In this document: positions 9,018 through 17,414 of the stretch, piece after piece
Numbering within the stretch: the stretch's first letter is position 1
Layout of the letters: each line of letters starts with the position of its first letter
Assembly (NCBI RefSeq): GCF_013375035.1
Contig: NZ_CP056032.1
Coordinates: 1,224,001 to 1,288,000, forward strand
DNA: 64,000 bases
Direction of reading: 5' to 3'
Source: Spirosoma sp. KUDC1026
Lineage (GTDB): Bacteria; Bacteroidota; Bacteroidia; Cytophagales; Spirosomataceae
Notes under the pieces: model-generated
The model's database searches: none
The model's input: the letters and a program-made list of their open reading frames with translations, nothing else
Told to the model about the DNA's origin: nothing
Program-made: the position numbers and the translations under genes

Positions 9018-9620
9018 ATGAAAAATCTATCGGACGAGGAGCTAGTCCGTTTATACATTGACACCCAGCGGAACGCTTATTTTGAGCGTTTATACGAGCG
9101 CTACTGCGACAAAGTGTACCGCAAATGTTTGTCGTTTACCAAAGATCCGGTTCGGGCCGAAGATTTTACGCACGACATTTTCCTGAAACTGATTGTCAAG
9201 CTGGGGGGCTTTCGCGAGCAGGCCAAGTTTTCGACCTGGCTGTATTCCATTACTTATAATTACTGCACCGATCAGGTACGATCTCCGCAGTCCCGTCGGG
9301 AGGTATACATGGAGGAAGGCTGGGATCGGTTTGAGGACGAATCGGACGATATGGCCGAAATTGCCGAGATGGAGGCAAAACGACTTCAGGTCGCCCTGAA
9401 CCAATTATCGCCCGAGGAGCAGGCGCTGCTGCTGATGAAATATCAGGACGATATCAGCATTCGGGAAATCGCTACGTTGAACGGACTAACCGAAAGTGCC
9501 GTCAAGATGCGACTGAAACGACTGCGTGAAAAACTCCGGCGCTACTACCTGGAAGGGGCAATCTTCTGGTTGCTGCTTGCCATTAAAGCATCGTTTACGA
9601 TTCGCTGGCCTTTCCGATAA
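9018..9620 (+). CDS. ECF-type RNA polymerase sigma factor with hydrophobic C-terminal tail
   Basis: The 200-residue product has sigma region 2 (about residues 25-95: AEDFTHDIFLKLIVKLGGF and FSTWLYSITYNYCTDQVR) and region 4 with a helix-turn-helix (about 128-175: LSPEEQALLLMKYQDDISIREIA, then LTESAVKMRLKRLREKL). This is a group 4 (ECF) sigma factor. After region 4 comes an unusual hydrophobic segment of about 20 residues (AIFWLLLAIKASFTI...), which could touch the membrane or a partner. A paralogue without this tail is encoded at 42425-42985. A 63-residue protein gene follows after 6 nt and may encode its regulator. The target regulon is unknown. Confidence 0.92.
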   Translation: MKNLSDEELVRLYIDTQRNAYFERLYERYCDKVYRKCLSFTKDPVRAEDFTHDIFLKLIVKLGGFREQAKFSTWLYSITYNYCTDQVRSPQSRREVYMEEGWDRFEDESDDMAEIAEMEAKRLQVALNQLSPEEQALLLMKYQDDISIREIATLNGLTESAVKMRLKRLREKLRRYYLEGAIFWLLLAIKASFTIRWPFR

Positions 9621-9626
9621 ATCATT

Positions 9627-9818
9627 ATGGAAAATAACCCATTCAAAGAGATTGAACCGGAGGCAAGCTGTCCGCCAAATCTGAAAAACGAGCTTGTTGC
9701 CGAAATTGACTTGATTCGCAACGCATTACAGGTTGTGGAAATCTATACGTACGACATTTTTCCAGCCTTTACTACTTTCCTGAGCGGGTTAGTACCTGAG
9801 CGGGACAACCAACCGTAA
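9627..9818 (+). CDS. Small acidic protein downstream of ECF sigma factor
   Basis: A 63-residue acidic protein (MENNPFKEIEPEASCPPNLK...) begins 6 nt after the sigma factor stop and ends 5 nt before the mscS-like gene, so it is very likely translated within the same transcript. It has no signal peptide; a moderately hydrophobic helix occurs at about residues 35-55. I do not recognise a named family. The position immediately after an ECF sigma gene suggests a small regulator such as an anti-sigma peptide, but nothing in the sequence proves this. Confidence 0.6.
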   Translation: MENNPFKEIEPEASCPPNLKNELVAEIDLIRNALQVVEIYTYDIFPAFTTFLSGLVPERDNQP

Positions 9819-9823
9819 CTCAC

Positions 9824-10648
9824 ATGAATAACGTACCTAATCTTCAGGAAATTCTGATCAACATTGTGGTTGGCCTGATCAACCAACTGGTCAATTTCAT
9901 CCCCCGGCTAATCAGTGCGATTGTTATTCTGGCACTGGGGCTGCTCGTTGCCAAGCTAGTGCGAACGGTTGTCAAGACCATACTGAGTAAGGTAGGTATT
10001 GATAAAATAGGTGAACAACTGAACGAGATTGATCTGGTAAAAAAGCTCAACACGGATATTAAGGTCAGTACTATACTAGCCCAGGTGCTTTACTTTTTTA
10101 TCGTGCTGATCTTTGCTACAGCCGCGGCCGAAATGCTGGGCGTAGCGGCTCTGACCGATCTGGTACTGGGGGTTACGAACCTGATTCCCAAACTGATCGT
10201 TGCCGGCCTGATGCTGGTGGTTGGGCTGTTTATCTCCGAAGGCCTGAAAAAATTTATCATCAACCTGTGCGACTCGTTTAACATCAGCGCGGGCCGAATG
10301 CTTGGCACGATTGTCTTCTCATTTTTTCTGGTTATCACGTTGATCAACGCGTTGGGTCAGGCGGGAATCAATACCGAGCTGTTGGAGTCAAGTTTTAACC
10401 TGATCATTGGTGGGGTCATCTTTGCTTTTGCCATTGGCTACGGGATTGCCTCACGCGACGTGATGGCCAATATTATCTCTTCGTTCTATTCCAAGAATAA
10501 ATACCGGGAGGGGCAGGTTATCCAGATCGATGATGTAAAAGGCGAAATTATCAAGATCGACGCTACGTCTGTAACGCTGCAGACGGGAGATACCATAACG
10601 GTATTTCCATTGCAAACGCTGCAGACAAAAAAAGTAGAGGTCTTCTAA
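9824..10648 (+). CDS. Mechanosensitive ion channel (MscS-family) protein
   Basis: The 274-residue membrane protein has about five hydrophobic helices. Paired TM-helix repeats lie at about residues 25-50 and 115-140, followed by a pore-like helix with small residues (NLIIGGVIFAFAIGYGIASRDVMANIISSFY, about 195-225). A short beta domain with YREGQVIQIDDVKGEIIKI then TSVTLQTGD is typical of the MscS middle domain. The channel would release solutes on hypo-osmotic shock. The large alpha-beta C-terminal domain of E. coli MscS is missing, so this is a minimal form. The gene is 5 nt after the small acidic ORF. A 9-bp hairpin (10636-10644 with 10650-10658) spans its stop codon. Confidence 0.85.
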   Translation: MNNVPNLQEILINIVVGLINQLVNFIPRLISAIVILALGLLVAKLVRTVVKTILSKVGIDKIGEQLNEIDLVKKLNTDIKVSTILAQVLYFFIVLIFATAAAEMLGVAALTDLVLGVTNLIPKLIVAGLMLVVGLFISEGLKKFIINLCDSFNISAGRMLGTIVFSFFLVITLINALGQAGINTELLESSFNLIIGGVIFAFAIGYGIASRDVMANIISSFYSKNKYREGQVIQIDDVKGEIIKIDATSVTLQTGDTITVFPLQTLQTKKVEVF

Positions 10649-10745
10649 AAAGACCTCTGTCGACGCTGTCTGATCGCGAAATTCTCAGTAGGAAACGACG
10701 GAGTAGCATTAAAAACGACAACGTATTGCGTAGCGTGAACTAATC

Positions 10746-10771
10746 GCCCGGTAATTTAGCCGGGCTTTTTT
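10746..10771 (+). terminator. Terminator after mscS-like gene
   Basis: A GCCCGG / CCGGGC stem with an 8-nt loop is followed by TTTTTTATT, 98 nt after the channel gene and just before the DUF3078 gene. Confidence 0.7.
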
Positions 10772-10784
10772 ATTGATAGTACTT

Positions 10785-11762
10785 ATGAAAGGAACGTTAC
10801 ATTTTCTGCTGGCCTGGCTCATCAGTTACGGGGCTCTTGCTCAGGATACGACTGTAGTAAAAAACTTCAAGGATACCCTGGTTGTCAAAATCAAATTCGA
10901 TACAACCTACTGGCAGCGATCATTTAGTGGCGGCATTAACCTGAACCAGGCTTCGTTCACGAACTGGTCGGGGGGCGGAATTAATTCGATTGCGCTGGGG
11001 AGCACGGTCTCAGCCCGGGCGCTTTACATGAAAGGGCAGTGGTCCTGGGATAATACCGGCGATTTTCAACTGGGTTATATCACGCAGGAAGGCGTCCGCC
11101 GTAAATCATCCGATCAGATTTTAATAACATCAGCGGTGGGCCTGAAAGCGTCGCCCGTGCTGGACTATTTCTTTTCCAGCACGTTCTCCTCCTATTTTGC
11201 GCCCGGTTATCAATACACCAAACTCGCCCCGGAGCAAACCCAGCTCAAAATATCCAACTTTCTGAGCCCCGGTCAGCTCAGTCTGGCGTGGGGGCTAGCC
11301 TATAAGCCACAAACCTGGCTGTCGGTGCGGCTTAGTCCCTTTTCGCCCCGGTTTACGTTTCTGCTGGACAACGACGTCCGGTATCGAAATCAGGGCGATA
11401 CGCTGTACATTCGGGACCCGACAGCTACGGTATATGGTGTGCGACCCGGCAGACGCGTCCGAACGGAGTGGCTGGCTCTTCAGCTGCAGGCGACACTGAA
11501 CAAGAACGTAACGGATAATATCAGTGTCAATGCCAAGTACCTGATGTATGCCAACTATCAAACGCTGAACGCTATTGATCACCGCATTGACCTGACCGTA
11601 ACCGCAAAAGTAACCCGCTATATCAGTACTACGTTCGGTATTATCGCTTTGCTCGACAAGGACTACAGCCCGTCATTACAACTTCAGCAAACCCTGGCTG
11701 TCGGGTTGCTGTACAATGTCAGCACGTTCCGCGAAAAGAAAAAGAAGGCGACGGCTAAGTGA
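10785..11762 (+). CDS. DUF3078 family outer-membrane-like protein
   Basis: The start is placed at the ATG at 10785, giving a clean signal peptide (MKGTLHFLLAWLISYGALAQ). A TTG 12 nt upstream is in frame but adds nothing. The mature protein of about 305 residues has the DUF3078 signature (GGINLNQASFTNWSGGG...NSIALG) and an alternating aromatic/polar pattern ending in repeated strands (LQLQATLNKNVTDNISVNAKYLMYANY), as expected for an outer-membrane beta-barrel. The family is confined largely to Bacteroidota and has no proven function. Here it lies between the two mechanosensitive channel genes. Confidence 0.85.
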   Translation: MKGTLHFLLAWLISYGALAQDTTVVKNFKDTLVVKIKFDTTYWQRSFSGGINLNQASFTNWSGGGINSIALGSTVSARALYMKGQWSWDNTGDFQLGYITQEGVRRKSSDQILITSAVGLKASPVLDYFFSSTFSSYFAPGYQYTKLAPEQTQLKISNFLSPGQLSLAWGLAYKPQTWLSVRLSPFSPRFTFLLDNDVRYRNQGDTLYIRDPTATVYGVRPGRRVRTEWLALQLQATLNKNVTDNISVNAKYLMYANYQTLNAIDHRIDLTVTAKVTRYISTTFGIIALLDKDYSPSLQLQQTLAVGLLYNVSTFREKKKKATAK

Positions 11763-11843
11763 CGCTATTTTGGTTTTTGCTTCCTATATAATAGCTTAAC
11801 CACCTGATAAACAAATCAAAGATTCACTTAACCTATTCTGTCT

Positions 11844-12173
11844 ATGCTGAATGAATTCCGGGAATTTATTGCGAAAGGAAACGTACTGGATCTGGCCGTT
11901 GGCGTCATCATTGGCGCGGCCTTTGGTAAGATCACGACTTCACTGGTAGAGGACATCATCAACCCAATTCTGGGGCTGATTATTGGCGGTATCGACTTTA
12001 GTCAGTTGAAGTGGGTATTGAAAGAAGCCGTCGGCACAACGCCGGAAGTCGCCATTCGTTACGGTAATTTCGTTAATACGGTGCTCCAGTTCCTGATCAT
12101 TGCCTGGGTGGTGTTTCTGATTGTCAAGCTGGCAAACCGTCTTCGCGTTTCTAACTCAATAGCCAAGGAGTAA
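11844..12173 (+). CDS. mscL: Large-conductance mechanosensitive channel, short form
   Basis: MscL is the inner-membrane emergency valve opened by membrane tension. The 109-residue protein shows the conserved start ([30 protein letters not shown]1 with its glycine/alanine gate), the loop [13 protein letters not shown] and TM2 ([22 protein letters not shown]). It stops about 25 residues earlier than the 136-residue E. coli protein, so most of the cytoplasmic C-terminal helical bundle is absent. The channel should still gate, because that bundle is dispensable for opening in E. coli. It precedes murD and is followed by a clear terminator. Confidence 0.92.
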   Translation: MLNEFREFIAKGNVLDLAVGVIIGAAFGKITTSLVEDIINPILGLIIGGIDFSQLKWVLKEAVGTTPEVAIRYGNFVNTVLQFLIIAWVVFLIVKLANRLRVSNSIAKE

Positions 12174-12198
12174 ACGAAACCGAGAAAGTTCAAGGAAA

Positions 12199-12226
12199 AG
12201 CCCCGGCTCGTAACCGGGGCTTCTTT
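12199..12226 (+). terminator. Rho-independent terminator after mscL
   Basis: AAGCCCCGG (12199-12207) pairs with CCGGGGCTT (12214-12222) and is followed by CTTTATTT. It separates mscL from the murD-ftsZ transcript. Confidence 0.85.
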
Positions 12227-12262
12227 ATTTATGCGTTATTTTGTTGTTCGTATTGGTTGATT

Positions 12263-13615
12263 ATGGCAGGAGTGAAATTAGCAATTTTAGGGGGGGGCGA
12301 AAGTGGCGTTGGCGCGGCATTACTGGCGCAAGCTAACGGATTTGACGTTTTTTTGTCGGATCGGAGTCCGCTGAACGAGAAATATCGGGCACGACTGATC
12401 GAAGCGGGTATCCCGTTTGAAGAAGGCCAGCATACCGAATCCCGGATTCTGGATGCGGTCGAAGTTGTCAAAAGTCCTGGTATTCCCTCCACTGCTCCGC
12501 TGGTTCAGCAACTGCGTGCGCAGGGAACGCCCGTCATCTCCGAAATTGAATTTGCGGCTCGCTACACCGACGCCAAACTCATTGCGATTACGGGCAGCAA
12601 TGGGAAGACAACCACAACCCTGCTGACGTATCATCTGCTCAAATCGGCGGGCTTGACTGTTGGGCTGGGAGGTAACGTGGGGGACAGCTTTGCGGGGCAG
12701 GTGCTTACCACAAAAGCTGACTATTACGTTCTGGAACTAAGCAGTTTTCAGCTGGACGATATGTACGATACTCACCTGGATATGATGGTGCTGTTGAATA
12801 TTACGCCCGATCACCTGGACCGGTACGGCTATAATTTTCAGAATTACGTCGAGTCCAAATTCCGGATCATACAAAACGCCCGGCCCGACGATACGTTTAT
12901 CTACTTTCAGGAAAGCGCCCCGGTCCTAACCGAACTGGCCAAACGCCAGCCTGTTGTGCGGCAGCTGCCTATTTCGCTGGAAACAAACGTTGCAAAAGGA
13001 GGCTACCTGGCCGATGGCCAATTGGTAGCAACGGCCAATGGTCAGCAACTGACGTTACCACAAACCGAAACGACGTTACGTGGTCCGCATAATGCGATCA
13101 ACTCACTGGCGGCTATTCTCGTCGCGCAGTCGCTGGGTATTTCGAACGAGGCTATTGTAGCGGGATTGAAAACCTTCACCAATGCGGCTCATCGGCTCGA
13201 ACCGGCGGGAACGGTCGACGGGGTGCAGTACATCAACGACTCCAAAGCGACGAACGTCGATTCAGTTTTCTACGCGCTCTCCAGCATGGAAGCACCTACG
13301 GTCTGGATTGCGGGTGGTCAGGACAAAGGCAACGATTATCAGCAGTTGGACGAAATGGTGCAGCAGCACGTCAAAGCGCTGGTGTGCCTGGGAATTGACA
13401 ACCAGAAACTGCTGACGTATTTCGCCGGTAAGATTCCAGAGATTCGCGAAAGCCGGTCGATGGAGGACGCCATTGTCCAGGCCCGGTCGCTGAGCGCACC
13501 CGGTGACGTAGTGCTGCTGTCGCCCGCCTGTGCGAGCTTTGATCTGTTCAAAAACTACGAAGACCGGGGCAATCAATTCAAAGCCATTGTTCAGTCGATG
13601 GTGACCGCAGGCTAG
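12263..13615 (+). CDS. murD: UDP-N-acetylmuramoylalanine--D-glutamate ligase
   Basis: MurD adds D-glutamate to UDP-MurNAc-L-alanine in the cytoplasm. The ATG at 12263 is preferred over a TTG 6 nt upstream. The 450-residue protein starts with the Rossmann-like domain (LAILGGGESGVGAALLA), carries the ATP-binding GSNGKTTTT near residue 112, and has NITPDHLDRYG, INDSKATN and the C-terminal SPACASFDLFKNYEDRG. Length and motif order are normal. It opens the uninterrupted second half of the dcw cluster (murD-ftsW-murG-murC-ftsQ-ftsA-ftsZ) and follows a terminator, so a promoter is expected in the 12227-12262 gap; none is obvious. Confidence 0.97.
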   Translation: MAGVKLAILGGGESGVGAALLAQANGFDVFLSDRSPLNEKYRARLIEAGIPFEEGQHTESRILDAVEVVKSPGIPSTAPLVQQLRAQGTPVISEIEFAARYTDAKLIAITGSNGKTTTTLLTYHLLKSAGLTVGLGGNVGDSFAGQVLTTKADYYVLELSSFQLDDMYDTHLDMMVLLNITPDHLDRYGYNFQNYVESKFRIIQNARPDDTFIYFQESAPVLTELAKRQPVVRQLPISLETNVAKGGYLADGQLVATANGQQLTLPQTETTLRGPHNAINSLAAILVAQSLGISNEAIVAGLKTFTNAAHRLEPAGTVDGVQYINDSKATNVDSVFYALSSMEAPTVWIAGGQDKGNDYQQLDEMVQQHVKALVCLGIDNQKLLTYFAGKIPEIRESRSMEDAIVQARSLSAPGDVVLLSPACASFDLFKNYEDRGNQFKAIVQSMVTAG

Positions 13616-13666
13616 TCAATACAAACTCATCATCTATTCCGAACGCCCTAACAACTTCTACCTACT

Positions 13667-14800
13667 ATGGCTCTCCGCGAGTGGCTCCGTACGCACCTGA
13701 AAGGTGATCGCCAAATCTGGTGGATCGTTCTCTACCTGTCTATCATGAGTATTCTGGTTGTGTACAGCGCAACCGGCACCAAGGCGTTCCGCGAACTGGA
13801 CGGCAATACCGAGGCATTTCTGTTCAAACATGGTCTCCTGTTACTGGTTGGGGTAGCCTGCACCTATTTTGCCCACCGGTTTAACTATGTCGTATACGCC
13901 AAACTATCGAAATTTGGCCTTTGGCTGTCTATTCCGCTGCTGCTGTGGGCCTTCTTCAAAGGCACAAACCTGAACGACGCATCGCGCTGGGTAACCATTC
14001 CGATCATTGGACAGACTTTCCAGCCTTCCGATCTGGCCAAACTGGCTTTGATTTCCAATCTGGCGGCCATGCTGGCCAAACGGCAGAAGATCATGAACAA
14101 CCCGGAGGTGCTGCTAAGTCTCATCGTGTGGATCGGCATTATCTGTTCGCTCATTATTCTGTCCAATACGTCAACTGCTCTGTTGCTGGCAGCCACCTGC
14201 TTTCTGCTGATGTATATAGGGCGGGTACCAACCAGATACCTGACCATCATGGTGGTCGTTTGTGTGGTTCTGGGAGGGCTGGGATTAATTCTGGGGCAAC
14301 GGTTTGGCACGGCGACCAACCGGGTAAAAAGCTTTATGGATTCTGATACCATCGTGTACCAGGTCGAGCAGTCGTATATCGCGCTGGCTAATGGTGGGCT
14401 GATGGGGCAGGGGCCGGGTAATAGTCACCAGCGTAATACCCTGCCGAACCCCTTCTCCGATTTTATCTACGCCATTATTGTTGAAGAATATGGTTTATTG
14501 CTGGGTGGTATTCCGGTGCTGCTGGCCTATTTGTGGTTTCTCTGGCGAGGGATTCGAGCCATTCGCGTAACCAGTCGACCCTTTGGCGGGTTGCTATCAG
14601 TAGGATTAACATTCAGCATTGTTTTCCAGGCGTTTGCCAGCATGTGCGTGGCCATTGGGCTGGCTCCTGTAACCGGTCAGCCGATGCCGATGCTTAGCAT
14701 GGGGGGAACCTCACTCATTTTTACCGGACTTTCGATCGGGATTGTCCTGAGCGTTAGCCGGGGTGAGGCCGATGAACGGGCCATTGCCGACAGTCGATAG
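13667..14800 (+). CDS. ftsW: SEDS-family septal peptidoglycan glycosyltransferase FtsW
   Basis: FtsW polymerises lipid II into septal glycan strands with a partner class B PBP. The 377-residue protein has about ten membrane helices and SEDS family sequence near residues 225-275: QSYIALANGGLMGQGPGNS, then LPNPFSDFIYAIIVEEYG, and later GQPMPMLSMGGTSLIF. The position between murD and murG distinguishes it from the elongation homologue RodA. The usual PBP3 partner (ftsI) is not in this window. No TM-poor extension or truncation is seen. Confidence 0.93.
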   Translation: MALREWLRTHLKGDRQIWWIVLYLSIMSILVVYSATGTKAFRELDGNTEAFLFKHGLLLLVGVACTYFAHRFNYVVYAKLSKFGLWLSIPLLLWAFFKGTNLNDASRWVTIPIIGQTFQPSDLAKLALISNLAAMLAKRQKIMNNPEVLLSLIVWIGIICSLIILSNTSTALLLAATCFLLMYIGRVPTRYLTIMVVVCVVLGGLGLILGQRFGTATNRVKSFMDSDTIVYQVEQSYIALANGGLMGQGPGNSHQRNTLPNPFSDFIYAIIVEEYGLLLGGIPVLLAYLWFLWRGIRAIRVTSRPFGGLLSVGLTFSIVFQAFASMCVAIGLAPVTGQPMPMLSMGGTSLIFTGLSIGIVLSVSRGEADERAIADSR

Positions 14801-14840
14801 GCCCGTTACATAAGAGGGCAGCAGTTATTCAGGAACACCT

Positions 14841-15932
14841 ATGAACGTAATCATCAGCGGGGGCGGAACCGGCGGACATATTTACCCGGCTATTGCCATC
14901 GCGAACGAACTTAAAACATTGGACCCAACGACCGAGATTCTGTTTGTCGGTGCGGAAGGAAAGATGGAAATGGAAAAAGTGCCCCGGGCTGGCTACCAGA
15001 TTCTGGGACTGCCGGTGGTAGGCATCAAGCGCGAACTGACGCTGGCGAATCTGGCTTTCCCGATTAAACTGGGTCGTAGTTTTCTGCGGGCGCAGCAGAT
15101 CGTGCGCGATTTCAAACCAGACGTAGCGGTGGGCGTTGGCGGATACGCAAGTGGGCCGCTGCTGCTGGCAGCTTCGCTGAAAGGCGTACCGACGCTGATT
15201 CAGGAGCAGAACTCCTATGCCGGCATCACTAATAAAGCGCTGGCCCGCTGGGCCCGGCGTATTTGCGTAGCCTATCCAGGGATGGAAGCATTCTTCCCGG
15301 CCGAAAAAGTGAAAATGACCGGTAACCCGGTACGTAGTGATATTCAGTTTGCCGACCAGCAGGTTGAGGCCGGACGGCAGTTGTTCGGTCTGGAAGCGGG
15401 TCGCCCAACGCTGCTCGTTATTGGCGGTAGTCAGGGAGCCCGAACCCTGAACGAAAGCCTGGAAGCGGGTCTGACGCAATTCGTCGATGCGGGTGTGCAG
15501 GTGGTCTGGCAGACGGGAACGGCGTTTATCGAGCGGGCACGCGCGGCTGTTGCCACACTGGGCTCTCCGCTGATCAAAGCGTATGACTTTATCTACGACA
15601 TGGACAAAGCCTATGCTGTGGCCGATGCTGTGGTGTCGCGGGCGGGGGCGCTGTCGGTATCGGAGTTATGTCTGGTCGGTCGCCCGGCCATTCTGGTCCC
15701 ACTGCCCACGGCGGCTGAAGATCATCAAACCAAGAACGCTATGAGTCTGGTCGACCGGCAGGCAGCACTATTGGTTAACGACCGAACAGCCCGGCAGGAA
15801 CTGGTTCCGGCGGCTCTGGCATTGCTGAACAACGAATTGGAGCGGCAGCAGTTAAGCCGACAGATCAAAACGCTGGCCCGACCCAATGCCGCGCGGGAAA
15901 TTGCGGAAGAAGTACGAAAACTGGTGAAGTAA
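14841..15932 (+). CDS. murG: UDP-N-acetylglucosamine--undecaprenyl-PP-MurNAc-pentapeptide transferase
   Basis: MurG is the peripheral inner-membrane GT-B glycosyltransferase that converts lipid I to lipid II. The 363-residue sequence has the N-terminal glycine loop SGGGTGGHIYPA (about residues 6-17), VGVGGYASGP, the acceptor-side QEQNSYAGITNK, the second glycine loop VIGGSQGARTLN and the C-terminal UDP-GlcNAc pocket ILVPLPTAAEDHQTKNA. Length is normal. It lies 40 nt after ftsW and 60 nt before murC, in the standard order. Confidence 0.97.
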   Translation: MNVIISGGGTGGHIYPAIAIANELKTLDPTTEILFVGAEGKMEMEKVPRAGYQILGLPVVGIKRELTLANLAFPIKLGRSFLRAQQIVRDFKPDVAVGVGGYASGPLLLAASLKGVPTLIQEQNSYAGITNKALARWARRICVAYPGMEAFFPAEKVKMTGNPVRSDIQFADQQVEAGRQLFGLEAGRPTLLVIGGSQGARTLNESLEAGLTQFVDAGVQVVWQTGTAFIERARAAVATLGSPLIKAYDFIYDMDKAYAVADAVVSRAGALSVSELCLVGRPAILVPLPTAAEDHQTKNAMSLVDRQAALLVNDRTARQELVPAALALLNNELERQQLSRQIKTLARPNAAREIAEEVRKLVK

Positions 15933-15992
15933 AGAGCCAACAGGATCGCGATGAACAGAATGAACGTGTTCATACGGATCGTCAACTGAGCT

Positions 15993-17381
15993 ATGACATT
16001 AGATACAATCAAGAACGCTTACTTTCTGGGAATTGGCGGCATTGGCATGAGTGCCCTGGCGCGCTGGTTTCGCATTAACGGGTATGCCGTGGCTGGCTAC
16101 GACAAAACACCGACGCAACTGACAGAGGCACTGGAAGCCGAAGGCATGACCATCCACTTTACCGAAGACGTTGAACAGATTCCGGCTTCGTTCCGGGAAA
16201 ACCCGGCCGAAACGCTGGTGATCTATACGCCCGCCGTTCCCAAAACGCACGCCGAATACATTTACCTGACCGAAAACGGTTTTACGCTGCAAAAGCGGTC
16301 GCAGGTATTAGGTCTGATTGCCGGACAGATGAAAACAGTCGGGATTGCCGGTACGCATGGCAAAACTACAACCTCGTCGATGGTCGCCCACATCCTGCGG
16401 GATTCGGGCGTAAACTGCGCGGCTTTTCTGGGCGGTATTACGGCTAACTACGGTACGAACTTCCTGCTGAACGAGCCCGCCGAAGACCTGCGCTCGGTGG
16501 TTTGCGTCGTGGAAGCCGATGAGTTTGACCGGTCTTTCCTGACGCTGTTTCCGCATTTGGCTGTCGTTACGTCGACCGATGCCGACCACCTGGACATTTA
16601 CGGAGCGCATGACGCCGTGCTGGAATCGTTTGGTAAATACGTCAGCCAGATCGAGTCAGATGGAGTACTGTTCATGAAACAGGGCCTGGCTCTAGCCGAT
16701 AAAACAAAGGCGCAGGTTCGGCCTTATTCGCTCGAAAGTGGGAATTACTACAGCCAGAATCTGCACGTTGATGAGGCAACGTTCCGATTCGATCTGGTTT
16801 ACCCCGGCGGGGTAATCAGCGACATCTGTCTAATGGTGCCCGGCTTCCATAACGTCGAAAATGCCATTGCCGCCGGAGCTGTCGCACTCGAACTGGGCGT
16901 AACGCCCGAAGCCATCAAGGTAGCGCTGGCCAGTTACCGGGGGGTAAAGCGCCGGTTTGATTACATTCTCAAAACCGAGGAGGCCGTTCTGATTGACGAT
17001 TATGCGCACCATCCGGCCGAAGTAAACGCATTTTTATCATCGGTAAAGGCGTTGTATCCGGATCGTGACGTAGTAGCTATTTTTCAACCGCATTTGTTTA
17101 CCCGAACGCGCGATTTTGCTGACGGTTTTGCCGAGAGTCTGTCGCTGGCCGACCACGTAATTCTGCTGGATATCTACCCGGCGCGTGAACAACCGATTGA
17201 AGGCGTGACGTCAGATTTGATTTTTGAGAAAATTCAGGCGAAGAAAAAGGAAAAAAGTACAAAAACTGAACTACCTTCATTGATTCGATCGCTCAGGCCG
17301 TCATTGCTGGTCACAATCGGCGCTGGAGACATTGATCAGTTGTTGCCGGTATTAAAATCAGAATTAGAGACCAATAGATAA
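15993..17381 (+). CDS. murC: UDP-N-acetylmuramate--L-alanine ligase
   Basis: MurC attaches L-alanine to UDP-MurNAc, the first peptide-forming step of wall precursor synthesis. The 462-residue protein has the N-terminal loop FLGIGGIGMSALARWF, the ATP-binding GTHGKTTTS near residues 121-129, EADEFDRSFL, and the C-terminal IDDYAHHPAEV and FQPHLFTRT motifs. Near the C-terminus is a lysine-rich stretch (EKIQAKKKEKSTK), longer than in most homologues and probably a surface loop. The gene is in standard order before ftsQ. Confidence 0.97.
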   Translation: MTLDTIKNAYFLGIGGIGMSALARWFRINGYAVAGYDKTPTQLTEALEAEGMTIHFTEDVEQIPASFRENPAETLVIYTPAVPKTHAEYIYLTENGFTLQKRSQVLGLIAGQMKTVGIAGTHGKTTTSSMVAHILRDSGVNCAAFLGGITANYGTNFLLNEPAEDLRSVVCVVEADEFDRSFLTLFPHLAVVTSTDADHLDIYGAHDAVLESFGKYVSQIESDGVLFMKQGLALADKTKAQVRPYSLESGNYYSQNLHVDEATFRFDLVYPGGVISDICLMVPGFHNVENAIAAGAVALELGVTPEAIKVALASYRGVKRRFDYILKTEEAVLIDDYAHHPAEVNAFLSSVKALYPDRDVVAIFQPHLFTRTRDFADGFAESLSLADHVILLDIYPAREQPIEGVTSDLIFEKIQAKKKEKSTKTELPSLIRSLRPSLLVTIGAGDIDQLLPVLKSELETNR

Positions 17382-17414
17382 AAATATTTGTTTGACAACT
17401 TAGCATATTTACGG

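Noticed and set aside
14829-15479. A 216-codon minus-strand frame over murG
   Set aside because: Shadow of the murG reading frame; no motifs.
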